Both the position numbers and the translations under genes were made by a program. The notes beneath the pieces were generated by a model. That model was given only the letters and a program-made list of their open reading frames with translations. It was not told where the DNA came from and did no database searches. From Trematomus loennbergii (lineage: Eukaryota; Chordata; Actinopteri; Perciformes; Nototheniidae), in the NCBI GenBank assembly GCA_012861695.1, contig JAAOOA010000026.1, forward strand, positions 16,253,937 through 16,317,936: a DNA stretch of 64,000 nt, read 5' to 3'. Below, one piece after another: positions 12,147 to 21,366 of the stretch (the stretch's first letter is position 1; each line of letters starts with the position of its first letter).

Positions 12147-12853
12147 GGGTTGCGGTCGAATAGTCCAAAAATCAGCTCCTAAATTCTAACCCTATCGTCT
12201 ATTCCTTGACCTCTGAGTGAAACGTCACGGGGTTAAGGGATAGTGGATAGGAGAATTCAAAAGGATTTAGGAGAAGAGACTGTGGTACTTTAGACTCTAA
12301 AGTTGGATAGTGAAAGTGCAGTCGGATTCTCTAAAGTTAGAGAATCCGACTGCACTTTCACTATCCAACGTGTTTATGATGCGCCAGCGGAGGTCATAAA
12401 TGTGCGTCTGCTGCTGTGGGGAAACTATGGAAACTACAGTTTTCTATACAGCGGACTACAACATGGATGTTTAATAAGAACGAGGGACTACTGTAAACTC
12501 ATCTTGAGACTCTGCACCGTGCTCTGATGCTGTTGTTTTATGCTTTATGAACGGGGACAACAGAGAAACATATTCTTCTTTTAAAAGTTGAACAAACCCC
12601 ACACAGCTCAGTAAAGACTGTGAAATGTTGACTTTATTGAACGGCCGACTGTTGTGTGACGGCAAATGCCGCATTTTCTCCTCTCTTTTAGGTTAGGGAG
12701 GTCCAGTGGTTCCTAAGCTAAAGGAGGTTATAAAGGAAGTTTGAAACCTCCTTTCCTTTCATTTAGAGAATTCGAACGGCACTTATCATGGCTGCCACTG
12801 AGGGACTTCCGTTAGGAAGGTTCCTAAGCTAAATGGACTATTCGACCGCAACC
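12147..12853. mobile_element. Family X inverted-repeat element, inner copy
   Basis: Terminal inverted repeats GGGTTGCGGTCGAATAGTCC (12147-12166) and GGACTATTCGACCGCAACC (12835-12853) match over 19 bases. The copy sits inside the outer family X copy: the flank ends ...GGATTTA and resumes TATAGGAGAGG, whereas the same stretch inside the inner copy reads uninterrupted GGATTTAGGAGAAG at about 12264-12277. The extra bases would fit a short TTA- or TA-type duplication, but this is ambiguous. It is shorter than the outer copy through internal deletions and carries a derived palindrome at 12302-12369. Confidence 0.75.
12302..12369. repeat. Perfect palindrome with 33-bp arms and 2-nt loop
   Basis: Bases 12302-12334 are the exact reverse complement of 12337-12369, separated by AG. 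Next to it, 12287-12294 and 12296-12303 form another inverted pair (ACTTTAGA / TCTAAAGT). The outer family X copy has only one orientation of this sequence (CTTTAGAG followed by AATCCGACTGC at 13837-13855), so the palindrome is a derived local inverted duplication. Confidence 0.95.
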
Positions 12854-12883
12854 TATAGGAGAGGAGACTGCGGTACTTTAGAG

Positions 12884-13836
12884 CAGTGGTTCTCAACTGG
12901 TGGGTCGCGACCCAAAAGTGGGTCGCGGACCCGTTTCAAGATGTGTGAGTGAAGAAAAAAAAGTTGAAAAAACTAAATATATCTTTCTTTTTTTTTTGGA
13001 AAAGGTCAAACTTTTATTTTGAAGGCCCGATTTTCTAACGCTGTGCATGCAGTAGGTGTTGGACTGGAAGTACCGGAGACCATAAACGGTTTTGAAAACT
13101 TCTGTCACGTAGTGATCATCTTCTCAAAAACATCTTTGCTGATGTTTTTTCGAGTCTTCTGGCCAATCAGAATAAAGATTGTTGCCGGAAGTCCCCACGG
13201 AGAATAACTTTGCTGTAGAACTATTCTTTATACATCCATGGGTACAACTTCAGATAAAAATGAACACCTAATGAAATATGACCCCCGGTTTGATGATTGA
13301 CAGGTCACAGAACAATGGGGGCTATCTACCCTACCCACAATTTAAAGTAATTCACACAGACAAGTGCTGAACTTGTCTGTGTGAATTACTGTCAGAACAA
13401 AATGAAAAAGAAACAATGGCATCAAATAGCCTATTATTAATATGTCGGGTAGTAATAGATTTATTTATTTTCTTCTCAGAGTGTACCAGAATGCGTAGTT
13501 TATATGTCATTGTTATGTTATTTCAAAAATCTCCTGGGGAGAATCCTCCCAGACCCCCTTCTGCAGTTGGGTTTTCAGCATGTGTGCCTTTTTATATTAT
13601 ACAGTTCAGCTTTGATTCCATCATCTCATTAAACCTTTTAAAAGCATACTTTAGTTCTGTGAAGGGATATAAGGGATATATGCACTGTACTTCACTTTAA
13701 TTAACTTTAAATTGAAAAGTGTATATATTACAGCACTATCTTTTGTTGAATAGATTTGAGTGGTTCAAATTTCGGGTCGCAATTTATTGACAAAGGAACA
13801 ATTGGGTCCCGAGGCCTGACCAGTTGAGAGCCACTG
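12884..13836. mobile_element. Non-autonomous hAT element (Charlie-like ends), 953 bp
   Basis: The termini CAGTGGTTCTCAACTGG (12884-12900) and CCAGTTGAGAGCCACTG (13820-13836) are inverted repeats with one mismatch. They are flanked by an exact 8-bp duplication CTTTAGAG at 12876-12883 and 13837-13844. Both the 8-bp duplication and the CAGTGGTTCTCAA start are characteristic of hAT/Charlie elements. A GGGTCGCGACCC palindrome follows the left end. No transposase is encoded. It interrupts the outer family X copy and is therefore younger than it. Confidence 0.93.
13346..13390. repeat. Perfect hairpin inside the hAT element, 20-bp arms
   Basis: Bases 13346-13365 (AGTAATTCACACAGACAAGT) are the exact reverse complement of 13371-13390, with a 5-nt loop GCTGA. 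It is internal to the element at 12884-13836 and not part of its ends. Confidence 0.95.
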
Positions 13837-14900
13837 CTTTAGAGAATCCGACTGCACTTTCACTATCCAACGTGTTTATGATGCGCCAGCGGACGTCATA
13901 AATGTGCGTCTGCTGCTGTGGGGAAACTATGGAAACTACAGTTTTCTATACAGCGGACTACAACATGGATGTATAATAAGAACGACGGACTACTGTAAAC
14001 TCATCTAGAGACTCTGCACCATGCTCTGATGCTGTTGTTTTATGCTTTATGAACGTGGACAACAGAGAAACATATTTTTCATGACCAAAGTTGGAATTGA
14101 AATTAAAAAGGAAAGTGAAACTTATGCTCGTCACCCTCTCCCTCCGGTCCACATGAATACAAATTATCCCAATACTGTACGTATGATTGTATGAACTATG
14201 AAAAGATCTTAAAATCAATACAAATGTATTTATTATAAACGTTAGTCCTTAACATCTATCACTGTGTATATCACCATTCAAACATCTTTTAAAAGTTGAA
14301 CAAACCCCACACAGCTCAGTAAAGACTGTGAAATGTTGACTTTATTTGATCATTACAGTAAAAACTAACGTTCATATTTCTCTTTTTGATTATAATACTG
14401 ATGAACGTTCAAAACAAAGCACTTTGGCAAGTTACCACATACGTTTTAAAAAGCTTAATAAGCACCGTGACATTCATGATATAATTTCTCGGTCATAATC
14501 GGTTGTTTCCGTGAACGGCCGAATGTTGTGTGACGGCAAATGCTGCGGCCGCAAGGCATTGTGGGGCAGCATTTTCTCCTCTTCTTTCGTAAAGGGAGGT
14601 CCAGTGGTTCCTAAGCTAAAGGAGGTTATAAAGGAAGTTTGAAACCTCCTTTCCTATCATCTAGAGAATTTGAACGGCACTTATCATGGCTGCCACTGAG
14701 GTACTTCCGGGTCATTTCACTCCGTTAGGAAGGTTCCTAAACTAAATGGACTATTCGACTGCAACCCCGGATTAGGCAAATGAAGCCACTGACGTCACTT
14801 CTTCTTCTTCTGCTTTGGGTTTACTGGCAGGCTGCAAACCGCTTCACGGCATATATTGCCACCCGAAGTCCCCGGCCGGAAGTCCCCGGAGTTGGGGATT

Positions 14901-14945
14901 GGCTTCAGTAGAAGCTGCTGGGACTCCCAGCAGCTTACTGAAGCC
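14901..14945. repeat. Imperfect hairpin, about 21-bp arms
   Basis: GGCTTCAGTA followed by a GCTGCTGGGA-type arm is answered by CCCAGCAGC...ACTGAAGCC, with a 2-nt bulge and almost no loop. It lies in the right half of the composite nest, just beyond family X, in a segment with repeated AAGTCCCCGG motifs (about 14867-14890). Confidence 0.8.
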
Positions 14946-15292
14946 TTCCGAGTAAATCGCCAGAACGCCGACACCTCCTCATCACTCCACCGCTCCCTGT
15001 TTTTTTTTGTGTTGTCATAAGTGTTGCCTCTCCGTTGGTGCGCTGGGCTAATGCTAATGCTAATAATGCTAATGCCAGCAAATACAATGGCGGCTTCACA
15101 AAACTTTTCTGAGTTTTACGGGGCGTGGTTTGCAATTCGCCCCGCCAATCAGAAATGGGAACCTTTTTCTCCCAGGAAAGTACCTTCTCTCTAGCAGGGA
15201 CTGAAAAGGGGGGAAAAAGTTCTCATGAACTAAGTTCTCTTTTTGGTGTGAACGCAAAATCCCAGGAACTATCGGAACTAAAGAGAGGGGTC

Positions 15293-16575
15293 TGCCTGCA
15301 GGCCTCCACTCTCAGGACAGTTCCGGTGTAGGCTCCACTGTCAGGACACCTCCACTCTCAAGTGACGATTCTGACGAACATGTTTTTTCCCCGCCCCCCG
15401 AAGGACTCGTCTGATGGAAGTTTTCAAATCACAATGGAGACTCATCACGGAGGTGATGAGTCCGCTCACCATGCACTTTGGGTCGGCCTTGGTCAAGCCC
15501 TTTTGACCCCCCAACCTGGTTCTCGTAAAAGTTGACTGAGCCATTTTTCGCTCAAATGACACCATGGAGGAATGTAACGGGAGTTGACATGGGACTCTGC
15601 CCGCCTCAAGAGTGCCCATTTTCGGACACTTTTTTTAACTTGTCCCCTATTTTCCCCGGTTTAATTCATTTGTCTTTTTTGGCTATTTCACCCGGCTCCT
15701 TCTACCGGGGACACTGCCCGGTCTCGGGTGTCCCCCCACGGCCTGTGTCCAGCCCCCCCCCCCCCCCCCACCCCTACTCATCCATATATTAACGGATTTT
15801 GACAATTTTTGTTGCATTCTTCTCCTCTCCTCTCACTGATCGAATGGCAAACGTGACCCACCATCGGAGGGCCTCCACCGGCCCGGCCTAGTGCCAGTGC
15901 TCTGGGTCAGTTCCTCCGAACTGCGGGTTCTACTCTGATGGCCGGGAGGGTGTGCTGCGTTGGGGTGGGGGACTTCTCCCACTCTGCGTGTCTCTTCCTT
16001 CCCGGCCGGCCGATATGAAGCGTGACCAAGACGCACCGTCTGGCTCAGGGGTCCCACCACGGGTCCCGCAGCGGGGTGGAGGTTCCCGGCTGGAACCTCC
16101 CCACCTCCGCTGCGGTGCACCCGGCAAACACGGTTGTTTCTCGAACCCTATTAGCGTGCATTTCCTGTTCGGAAAGTGGTGCTGTACTGAGAGTAAACAA
16201 TACAAGGTGTCCCTATTTTTAAATATATCTATATATATATATATATACATATGTATATAATAAGTGTCAGTACGATTTTATTTTGTATTTGCATGCATTT
16301 CCTCTTCGGAAAGTGGTGCTGTACTGAGAGTAAACAATACAAGGTGTCCCTATTTGTATATATATATATATCTATATATATATATATACATATGTATATA
16401 ATAAGTGTCAGTACGATTTTATTTTGTATTTGCATGCATTTCCTGTTCGGAAAGTGGCGCTGTACTGATAGTGGCGATTTTATTTTATAATTCTTAGCGT
16501 GCATGCACTTCCTGTCCTGAGAGTGGAGGTGTCCTCAGAGTGGAGGTGTCCTGAGACTGGCGGCTGCAGGCAGGC
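15293..16575. mobile_element. Insertion-like segment whose ends carry a repeated 16-bp motif
   Basis: The left end has TCTGCCTGCAGGC followed by three degenerate tandem copies of a motif close to CTCCACTCTCAGGACA (about 15304-15362). The right end mirrors this, inverted, as three copies of a GTCCTGAGAGTGGAGG-type motif (about 16513-16560) and then GGCTGCAGGCAGG. The interior is GC-rich (about 15640-16135, with 17 C at 15753-15769) and ends in a tandem array. Two short internal hairpins are visible, one at 15439-15462. No coding sequence or transposase is recognised. Whether this is one element, or an old element whose termini were duplicated, cannot be decided by eye. Confidence 0.55.
16158..16508. 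repeat. Tandem array, period about 137-141 bp, roughly 2.5 copies
   Basis: Units begin at about 16158, 16295 and 16436. Each starts GCATTTCCT(G/C)TTCGGAAAGTGG followed by a CTGTACTGA segment. Units 1 and 2 continue through ACAATACAAGGTGTCCCTAT and an AT-dinucleotide stretch (16219-16260 and 16357-16403) to TAAGTGTCAGTACGATTTTA. Unit 3 is cut short, and a fourth start-like fragment is at 16501. The units are nearly identical, so the array is recent or homogenised. Confidence 0.9.
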
Positions 16576-16685
16576 TCCCATGGAACTAAAAAGGAAAAGT
16601 ATGGGGAAAAGTACTCCGGTGTGAAAGCACCTAAGGTTGTGTTGCCAGTAAAATGTGAGACAACAACACATTGCCAGTTAACAGG

Positions 16686-17009
16686 GTTGTAGAGTAAGTA
16701 CATTTACTCAAGTACTGTCCTTAAGCACAATTTTGAGATACTTGTAGTTTACTTGAGTATTTCCATTTTATGTTACGTTTTATCAATAATTATAATCAGA
16801 ACATATCATATATATTATTCTGAAATGTGAGTACTTTTACTTTTGGTACTTTAAGTATATTTGGATGCTAATACTTTTGTGATTTTACTTGAGTAACATT
16901 TTGATTGCAGGACTTTTACTTGTAACAGAGTATTCCTACAATCTGGTAGGTAAAAAAAACTACTACTCTTTCTTTAGTACAAGATCTGAGTACTTCTCCC
17001 ACCTCTGCC
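16686..17009. mobile_element. TACTTT-type fish interspersed repeat (likely non-autonomous DNA element)
   Basis: The segment runs from AGAGTAAGTACATTTACTC through repeated TACTTGAGTA and TACTTTTAC motifs to GAGTACTTCTCCCACCTCTG. This is a repeat type I recognise as common in teleost genomes. The ends are imperfect inverted repeats (CAGGGTTGTAGAG; rc CAGAGGTGGGAG). Candidate 8-bp flanks CCAGTTAA and CCAGTATT agree at five positions, which is suggestive of hAT but not proof. It is internally deleted. Confidence 0.7.
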
Positions 17010-17026
17010 AGTATTGCCATTATAAT

Positions 17027-17778
17027 CAGGGGTGCACATAACTGGTACGCAGGTACGCATGCGCGGCAACTATCTGAAATGCGTACCGTCACTTGTGTCA
17101 CAAAGCGCATTTGCGTACCGACGTAAATGTGAAGCTTTTCCAGAAGGCGGTTAGATCACCGGACGACAGAGTCGGGGTGTTTCTCAATCGCGAGTACGCT
17201 TGCTTGGTAGCACATGTCTGCCGAGCATCTTGCTTCAGAAGCGAGTCAAGAATACTTCCTGCCATTCGGAAAACGAAGTGTGGAACACGCTAGAAAGTGG
17301 CAGGTGTGCGTCATATGAGAGGCCCCGCCTTACATCTTCTGCCACAGATTTGGGGAAATTGGTCCGTGCGCAAAGCATTGTGGGGATTTTAAGACCGCGA
17401 AGTCTACTCATGTGCAGACTCGATATTTCTCCAAACGGAGTACGCCAGGCTCGGTAGATTTCCAAGTATACTGGAGATTGGAACAGTACTTCGGCGGCAC
17501 TCGATGACGTAGTATGCTTGAAATAGTGGCTCTGAAGCAGCTTTACTCGCGATTGAGAAACACCTCGGTCTCCGTGTGCACAGACAGGGCTGCTGTTAAC
17601 GTCGGTCTGTACAGCAGCCCTGCGCTAAAACAGCTGATCACAACGTTCACACGCTCTGTGGTCACGAAGCTCTGTACTCCACTACCACTCCCCCCCCCCC
17701 CCCGTTGACAATCACCAGAAGTTGGAGTACCAAACACTGACACCAGGTACTCATCTGGGAAAGTTGTGTGCAGCCCTG
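17027..17778. mobile_element. Non-autonomous hAT element, 752 bp, 8-bp duplication ATTATAAT
   Basis: Inverted termini CAGGGGTGCACATAACT (17027-17043) and the complement of CAGGGCTGCACACAACT (17762-17778) are flanked by an exact ATTATAAT duplication at 17019-17026 and 17779-17786. This is the classic hAT signature. The interior holds a second inverted-repeat element (17176-17564) and a C14 run (17690-17703). No transposase frame is present. Confidence 0.92.
17176..17564. mobile_element. Inverted-repeat element nested in the hAT element
   Basis: GGTGTTTCTCAATCGCGAGT begins at 17176 and its exact reverse complement ends at 17564, giving terminal repeats of about 21 bp. The flanks are both TCGG (17172-17175 and 17565-17568), a possible 4-bp duplication. 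The rest of the element is CpG-rich and non-coding. The superfamily is not identified. Confidence 0.75.
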
Positions 17779-17786
17779 ATTATAAT

Positions 17787-19576
17787 GCCATTAGTTTAGC
17801 AAATATTACATGTTTCATTATCACAAGGTTACACAGTGAGGTGAAGGATGTTGTTGTTAAAGGACCTTGACCTTTCAACATGTAAAATTACAACAAACCA
17901 GATACAAAGTAAAGTAAAAACGTTTGTCAGCTTTGGTTGCATTATTCAATTTCAGAAAGTGTCCAAACTACAATTGAAATAACCTTCATATTGGTCCACG
18001 CTCAGGTTTGTGAGAGGAAAGATAAAAAGGTTTGAAAGAATGTAATGGCAAGTAATAAAGAACGTCAGAGTAGGTAATGTTGAGTCTATATAGAGAAACT
18101 ATAAAGCCAGTCAACCAGCTGTGTTTGCTTGCTCCTTCACTGCTTCGCTAGATAGAAATCTATTTCACTACTTAATGTAAGTTAGTCAATATCATATCAA
18201 CATCCTGTGTCATCTTTGTGTCTTCTAATGACATGAAATAACGCCAATTAAATACATTTTTCAGGAAGCAGCTATGGATAATGCTACCAGAACTACAGAT
18301 GATAATTAAGAGAAAAACAATAAAGACTTTCATTTAAAATGTAGACAATGTGCGTTCAAAGAGTTAAATTAGACCCAATTAAATGTACATATCAGCAGAA
18401 GCTAGGTCACTGAAGTAGAGAAACTGCATGTGTCTCTGAAATGCAAAAATGATTTATTTTGTACCCCTCATTAGACTTCTATTTTCACCATATTTGAGAA
18501 AACATTAGAGGAAAGCACAAAACAATTTGCTGAGCTGCAGAGATAATTATTACATGAAACAGTTTCTTTCTTCGTCCAAGAAAAGACTTAATTATTTATT
18601 TTGTGTGACGCCATAGTCAAATCCGCCAGGTAATAAAGGAACATACTGTAATGACTAACAATCACTAAGAGCTACATGCCCCAGTAGCATAGCATTTAAT
18701 AGGTAACTGGTCTTTGATGCACCAGTAAATTAAGGAATCTGAGTAAAATATGAGCTTAGTTGGTTTTCTTAAATTCACTAGGTTCTTGTTTTTGGTAAAA
18801 CAGAGCCACATGCACAAATACACACACTTCAATTTTTCATTCAAATCCATTACAGCAGTCGTTCATCACTTGTCCAGGGAAGAAAGACATGAAAAATATG
18901 TTTTCTGCTCAGCAGTATTAAGTTCTGCTGTCCAAGTTTACTGCCTCCAGTTACTTGTCGCAAAGCCACAGAATTATGTTAATCGTAGCATCTGGATATT
19001 GTATCGAACATAATGTCTGAAAGCAAAAAGAAGCTTCAGTCGTTCGGATTTACATTAACAGAAGGTCAAAACATCCACTTACTCGTCCCAGACGGTTGTG
19101 CACATTTGACCTGAAGTGGCTCACCATCTCTTAAAAGTATTTCCCAGAGAAATTTGGCTCATTTTCTTTGGACAAATTGTATAATTATAAGAAAACCCAT
19201 TGCCCAGTGTGGACGTGGACTGAATTTAGTTCTGAGAGCTGCCATTATAATTCATGCTTTTTAATATTTATTGGAGCATTTTGTGCCAAGTTGGCTGCAG
19301 GCCTCATGCACTGTTGTGAGGTTAAAACTCCAAAGATAGATGAATATTGTCAAAAAACTGTATTTACCATTTCTATGCCATGTAGTATCGCTGAAGTGTG
19401 ATGTGAATGCTTTATGCAGCTTAGTGGTTGTTAAATATTAAATATGTTTAATTCTTCCTATGACAATACATAATTTGACTCATGTTGTTTGTTCAAACTA
19501 AATCATGGAGACCTTAAAACCCTGTGGAATAAGATTGTGCCCATGAATGGGGATGATTGAAAACATTGTCGTATTT
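17787..19576. other. No gene or bounded repeat recognised
   Basis: AT-rich DNA between the hAT element and the LINE-derived block. The open frames are all short and carry no recognisable family. Confidence 0.6.
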
Positions 19577-19690
19577 AAGGCAAGGCAAGGCAAGGCACGT
19601 TTATTTATATAGCACCTTTCAACACAAGGCAATTCAAGGTGCTTTACAAAAATGAAAGACATTCAGAAAAAGGCATTTAAAATCAGTCAT
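19577..19690 (-). mobile_element. L2-like LINE 3'-tail fragment (antisense)
   Basis: Five AAGGC-type pentamers are followed by GTTTATTTATATAGCACCTT, then TCAAGGTGCTTTACAAAAAT. This is a fish repeat I recognise as the antisense 3' end of LINE copies, similar in layout to the left edge of the L2 copy at 3123-3185. No coding part is attached here. Confidence 0.6.
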
Positions 19691-20078
19691 TAAAAAGCAA
19701 AGATAAAAAATAAACATTACAGCACATTTAAGTGAAACTTGTACATAGATAAAGCTCCTTGTATAATTTGCTCTGAACTTTGATAATAGTTGCAAGATTA
19801 ATTGGAGAGTTACTATTATCTAAAGACATTACTGTCATCTATGCGAAAGGCACTCTCTTGGGCTGGTTTTTTCCAAGTCCAGGATATATAAGTAATTCAA
19901 GTTTCACAAAGGCAAAGATCTGCATTTGGAGCTAATGGCAAGTCAGTTAAGACACCAGCCAATACCTTGTGTCAAAAATTAAATATGTTGTGAAAGGTTT
20001 GTATTTCAAAATACAGTTTCTATTGATTTAATAAACTGTAAGTGACATGCAAAATACACTGTTCACATTACACCATTA

Positions 20079-21065
20079 TTGGATGCTAGATGGAGGAACA
20101 CATATGTGAGAATGCTGTTCATTGATTACAGTTCAGCATTCAAAACCATTGTGCCCTCCAAGCTGGCCATCAAGCTCAGAGACCTCGGGCTCAACAGCGC
20201 CCTCTGTGACTGGATCCTGAACTTCCTGATGGGCAGACCCCAGGCAGTGCGGGTGGGAAACATCACATCCTCCACCCTGATTCTCAACACCGGTGCCCCT
20301 CAAGGCTGCGTGCTCAGCCCTCTCCTCTACTCCCTGTTCACTCACGACTGCGTGGCCACACACAGCTCCAACACCATCGTGAAGTTTGCTGACGACACGA
20401 CCGTCATCGGCCAGATCACAGACGGCGACGAGACGGCGTACAGAGAGGAAGTCGGAAAACTGACATCTTGGTGCCAGGATAACAACCTCCATCTCAACGT
20501 CAGCAAAACAAAGGAGCTGATTGTGGATTACAGGAAGCAGCAGGGAGAGGGACACGCCCCCATCGCCATCAATGGGACTACGGTGGAGAGAGTCAGCAGC
20601 TTCAGGTTCCTTGGGGTCCACATCACTGAGGACCTGACATGGACTCTTCACACCACCACCATCACCAAGAAAGCTTGATAGCGGCTCTTCTTCCTCCGCA
20701 GGCTGAGGAGGTTCAAAATGGATTCCAGGATACTCTGCAACTTCTACAGGTGCACCATAGAGAGTATACTGACTGGCTGCATCACGGCCTGGTACGGCAG
20801 CTGCACCGCCCTTAATTGTAAGGCTTTACAGAGGGTGGTGAAAACTACAGAGAACATCACCAGGACGGAGCTGCCATCCATGGAGGACCTTTACTCCCAG
20901 CGGCTCAGGAAGAAATCCCTCAGGATTATAAAAGACCCCCATCACCCCAGCCACAAACTGTTCAGCCTGCTGCCGCCTGGCAGGCGTTACGGCAGCATCC
21001 GGACAAAAACAACCAGATTCAGAGACAGCTTCATCCCGCAGGCAATAAGACTGTTAAACAACTGA
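20079..21065 (+). pseudogene. Rex1/CR1-like reverse transcriptase, 5'-truncated, two in-frame stops
   Basis: One reading frame runs the whole length and encodes the reverse transcriptase domain and C-terminus of a non-LTR retrotransposon. Visible landmarks are [20 protein letters not shown] (fingers/palm), [19 protein letters not shown] (template-primer motif) and [10 protein letters not shown] with the catalytic DD. Downstream are [40 protein letters not shown] and a LLPPGRRYGS...QAIRLLNN C-terminus that ends in a natural TGA. The frame is broken by TGA-TAG at 20676-20681, two consecutive stops with no frameshift. The endonuclease domain and 5' half of ORF2 are absent, as expected from truncated reverse transcription. 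The upstream ATG at 20079 probably lies in flanking DNA, with homology starting near codon 5. The Rex1 assignment rests on motif resemblance. Confidence 0.88.
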
Positions 21066-21366
21066 ACTGCTGAAACAATTTCATAACAAATCTGCTACTT
21101 AGTAATTATTTATCTATTATCTAATATATCATTCCAATAACTTGTATATAGACTCGTATTGCACTATTCCACTTTTTTTCTCACTTTTTAAAAAACAATT
21201 TTTCTTTTTGTATTACTTTTAATATAGTATATTTTAATATTGTTTTAATATTGTCTGTATTATTGTGTTGCATTGTTGGAGAAGCCTGTGACCTAAGATT
21301 TTCAATGACATAATTACATAGTAGCTACTGTATGTTAGTTTGACAATAAATAACCTTGAACCTTGA
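20088..21366 (+). mobile_element. Rex1/CR1-like LINE copy, 5'-truncated, with 3' tail
   Basis: The copy contains the reverse transcriptase pseudogene and a roughly 300-bp 3' UTR that ends TTGACAATAAATAACCTTGA followed by ACCTTGA. Short tail repeats of this kind, instead of poly(A), are usual for CR1/L2-group elements. A target-site duplication could not be defined by eye. Confidence 0.82.

Larger units (their letters stand above)
11160..14767. mobile_element. Family X inverted-repeat element, outer copy (interrupted)
   Basis: The left terminus reads GGGCTGCGGTCGAATAGTC (11160-11178). It is matched, inverted, at the right terminus by GACTATTCGACTGCAACCC (14749-14767). The copy is broken by a solo-LTR-like insertion (11227-12085), a second copy of family X (12147-12853) and a hAT element (12884-13836). 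Without these it is continuous and colinear with the inner copy, apart from two stretches (about 14080-14285 and 14345-14515) that the inner copy lacks. No transposase frame is visible. The superfamily is undetermined because no convincing target-site duplication flanks this copy. Confidence 0.75.
11021..16632. mobile_element. Composite nest of inverted-repeat elements, outer boundaries
   Basis: The left edge AGGCGCTTTCACACC (11021-11035) is matched, inverted, by GGTGTGAAAGCACCT at 16618-16632. The similarity continues inward through an AGTACTTT...TACTT...AGTTCC segment on both sides. Flanking octamers AGTGTTAT and AAGGTTGT agree at only five of eight positions, so a target-site duplication is not proven. 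A second inverted pair (GCGTTCACACC at 11108-11118; GGTGTGAACGC at 15246-15256) suggests related elements stacked together. Everything between is listed separately. No transposase frame is seen, so the nest is non-autonomous. Confidence 0.6.

Noticed and set aside
15405..15475. Hammerhead-ribozyme-like string (TGATGAGTCCG) beside a GACTCATCAC/GTGATGAGTC hairpin
   Set aside because: The hammerhead core needs CUGAUGA and a following GAAA. Here the first C is G and no GAAA closes stem II, so the match is to a short string only.
15640..16140. Possible ribosomal DNA spacer, from the high GC content
   Set aside because: No recognisable 18S, 5.8S, 28S or 5S core sequence is present and I could not match it to a spacer. 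It is kept only as an unidentified GC-rich interior.
20133..20651. 172-codon minus-strand frame
   Set aside because: It is the antisense shadow of the LINE reverse transcriptase frame, which carries all the recognisable motifs on the plus strand.
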